Origin: JAVZLH01 sp049700435
GTDB taxonomy: Archaea > Thermoproteota > Bathyarchaeia > Bathyarchaeales > Bathycorpusculaceae
NCBI GenBank assembly: GCA_049700435.1
Contig: JBNAVK010000023.1
Location: 1 to 22,501, forward strand
Length of the DNA stretch: 22,501 nt
Reading direction: 5' to 3'
Part shown: positions 22,110 to 22,501 of the stretch, piece by piece
Numbering within the stretch: position 1 is the first letter of the stretch
Layout: the number at the start of each line of letters is the position of its first letter
Made by a program: the position numbers and the translations under genes
Notes under the pieces: generated by a model
The model's database searches: none
Seen by the model: the letters and a program-made list of their open reading frames with translations, nothing else
What the model was told of the DNA's origin: nothing

Positions 22110-22501
22110 ATGAGTGCCTCCCAAGAACTTGAGAAAGCCGCAACAAACTACGCCCTAGAAGCAGTGCGTTTGGACAAGCAAGGAGCAAAGGGCATGGCTA
22201 TAACCATGTATCAGAAAGCTATAGAAACTCTCCTGCGGCTTGTTCAACTGTATCCCGAATACAGCCTAAACAAGGTCTACATACAAAGGGCAATAGCCTA
22301 CCAAGAAAGAATAAAGTTGCTGCAAGGATCTGTTGCCTCTTTCGAGCCCAAAATGGAGACCGTTAACAAAAATTTTGAAAAGGAAACCGCCACGCAAGGC
22401 GAAAAATCAAGTTATGAAGAATTAATAGTGACAGAAAAACCAAACGTGAAGTGGGAAGAGGTCATAGGGCTCGAATCAGCAAAAAAGGCTGTAAAAGAAG
22501 C
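22110..22501 (+). CDS. cdvC: CdvC/Vps4 AAA ATPase, N-terminal part
   Basis: The first 130 codons of the ESCRT ATPase, cut by the window end. Residues 2-72 are a three-helix MIT domain (LEKAATNYALEAVRLDKQG, AITMYQKAIETLLRLVQLYP, IQRAIAYQERIKLLQG) that binds MIM motifs of ESCRT-III. A linker of about 35 residues follows, and then VKWEEVIGLESAKKAVKEA begins the AAA core, just before the Walker A. CdvC disassembles ESCRT-III polymers to drive membrane scission. ATG 22110 has GGTGA (22101-22105) 4 nt upstream, overlapping the stop of the previous gene, so translation is coupled. Confidence 0.95.
   Translation, partial: MSASQELEKAATNYALEAVRLDKQGAKGMAITMYQKAIETLLRLVQLYPEYSLNKVYIQRAIAYQERIKLLQGSVASFEPKMETVNKNFEKETATQGEKSSYEELIVTEKPNVKWEEVIGLESAKKAVKE

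Overview
The window is archaeal. It carries an ESCRT-III/CdvA/Vps4 cell-division cluster, NucS, an Nre repair protein, UPF0282 and DUF1614 proteins, and an HdrA-MvhD fusion. It also has archaeal promoter architecture (TATA-like boxes about 26 nt upstream of leaderless starts, GGTGA/GGAGG Shine-Dalgarno sites, frequent GTG/TTG starts). The Cdv genes plus HdrA electron-transfer genes in a mid-GC genome point to a TACK archaeon, most likely a Bathyarchaeia-like lineage. That placement is inference; the window holds no rRNA. A run of exactly 100 N at 19295-19394 shows this is a scaffolded draft (probably metagenomic) assembly.

Layout. 1-54: 3' part of a tRNA-Asp(GUC). 94-2710 (minus): a two-gene operon of PLP-dependent enzymes. 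2825-4186: Nre repair protein with a zinc finger and a C-terminal PCNA-binding motif, divergent from that operon. 4277-4903: small membrane protein. 4912-7233: divergent Ca2+/cation exchanger and cation/proton antiporter. 7234-7648: gene-poor stretch with a possible 17-residue lysine-rich peptide. 7649-9274: 541-residue coiled-coil protein of unknown function. 9282-9809 (minus): inorganic pyrophosphatase. 9930-10619: DUF1614 membrane protein. 10626-13201 (minus): UPF0282 metallo-hydrolase, a membrane-anchored protein and NucS. 13280-13852: SAM methyltransferase divergent from nucS. 14101-17477: six-cluster polyferredoxin translationally coupled to an HdrA-MvhD fusion. 17482-18765 (minus): APC-family permease. 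18889-19294: transglutaminase-like protein cut by the gap. 19395-19534 (minus): start of a membrane protein cut by the gap. 19763-22501: cell-division operon running off the window.

How the genes work together. The strongest functional unit is the division operon: a winged-helix-less ESCRT-III protein, CdvA, a winged-helix ESCRT-III protein, and CdvC/Vps4. The intergenic region before it contains a perfect 8-bp inverted repeat and three tandem 12-nt units. The second ESCRT-III gene appears to lack a legal start: the reading frame upstream of its only ATG is open and encodes the missing conserved N-terminus. This implies a sequencing indel, a frameshift or a non-canonical start. The second unit is electron transfer: polyferredoxin plus HdrA-MvhD could carry electrons among ferredoxin, a flavin and an unseen partner. 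No HdrBC, hydrogenase or formate dehydrogenase gene is present in the window. NucS and Nre are independent genome-maintenance genes. The exchanger and antiporter pair suggests cation homeostasis.
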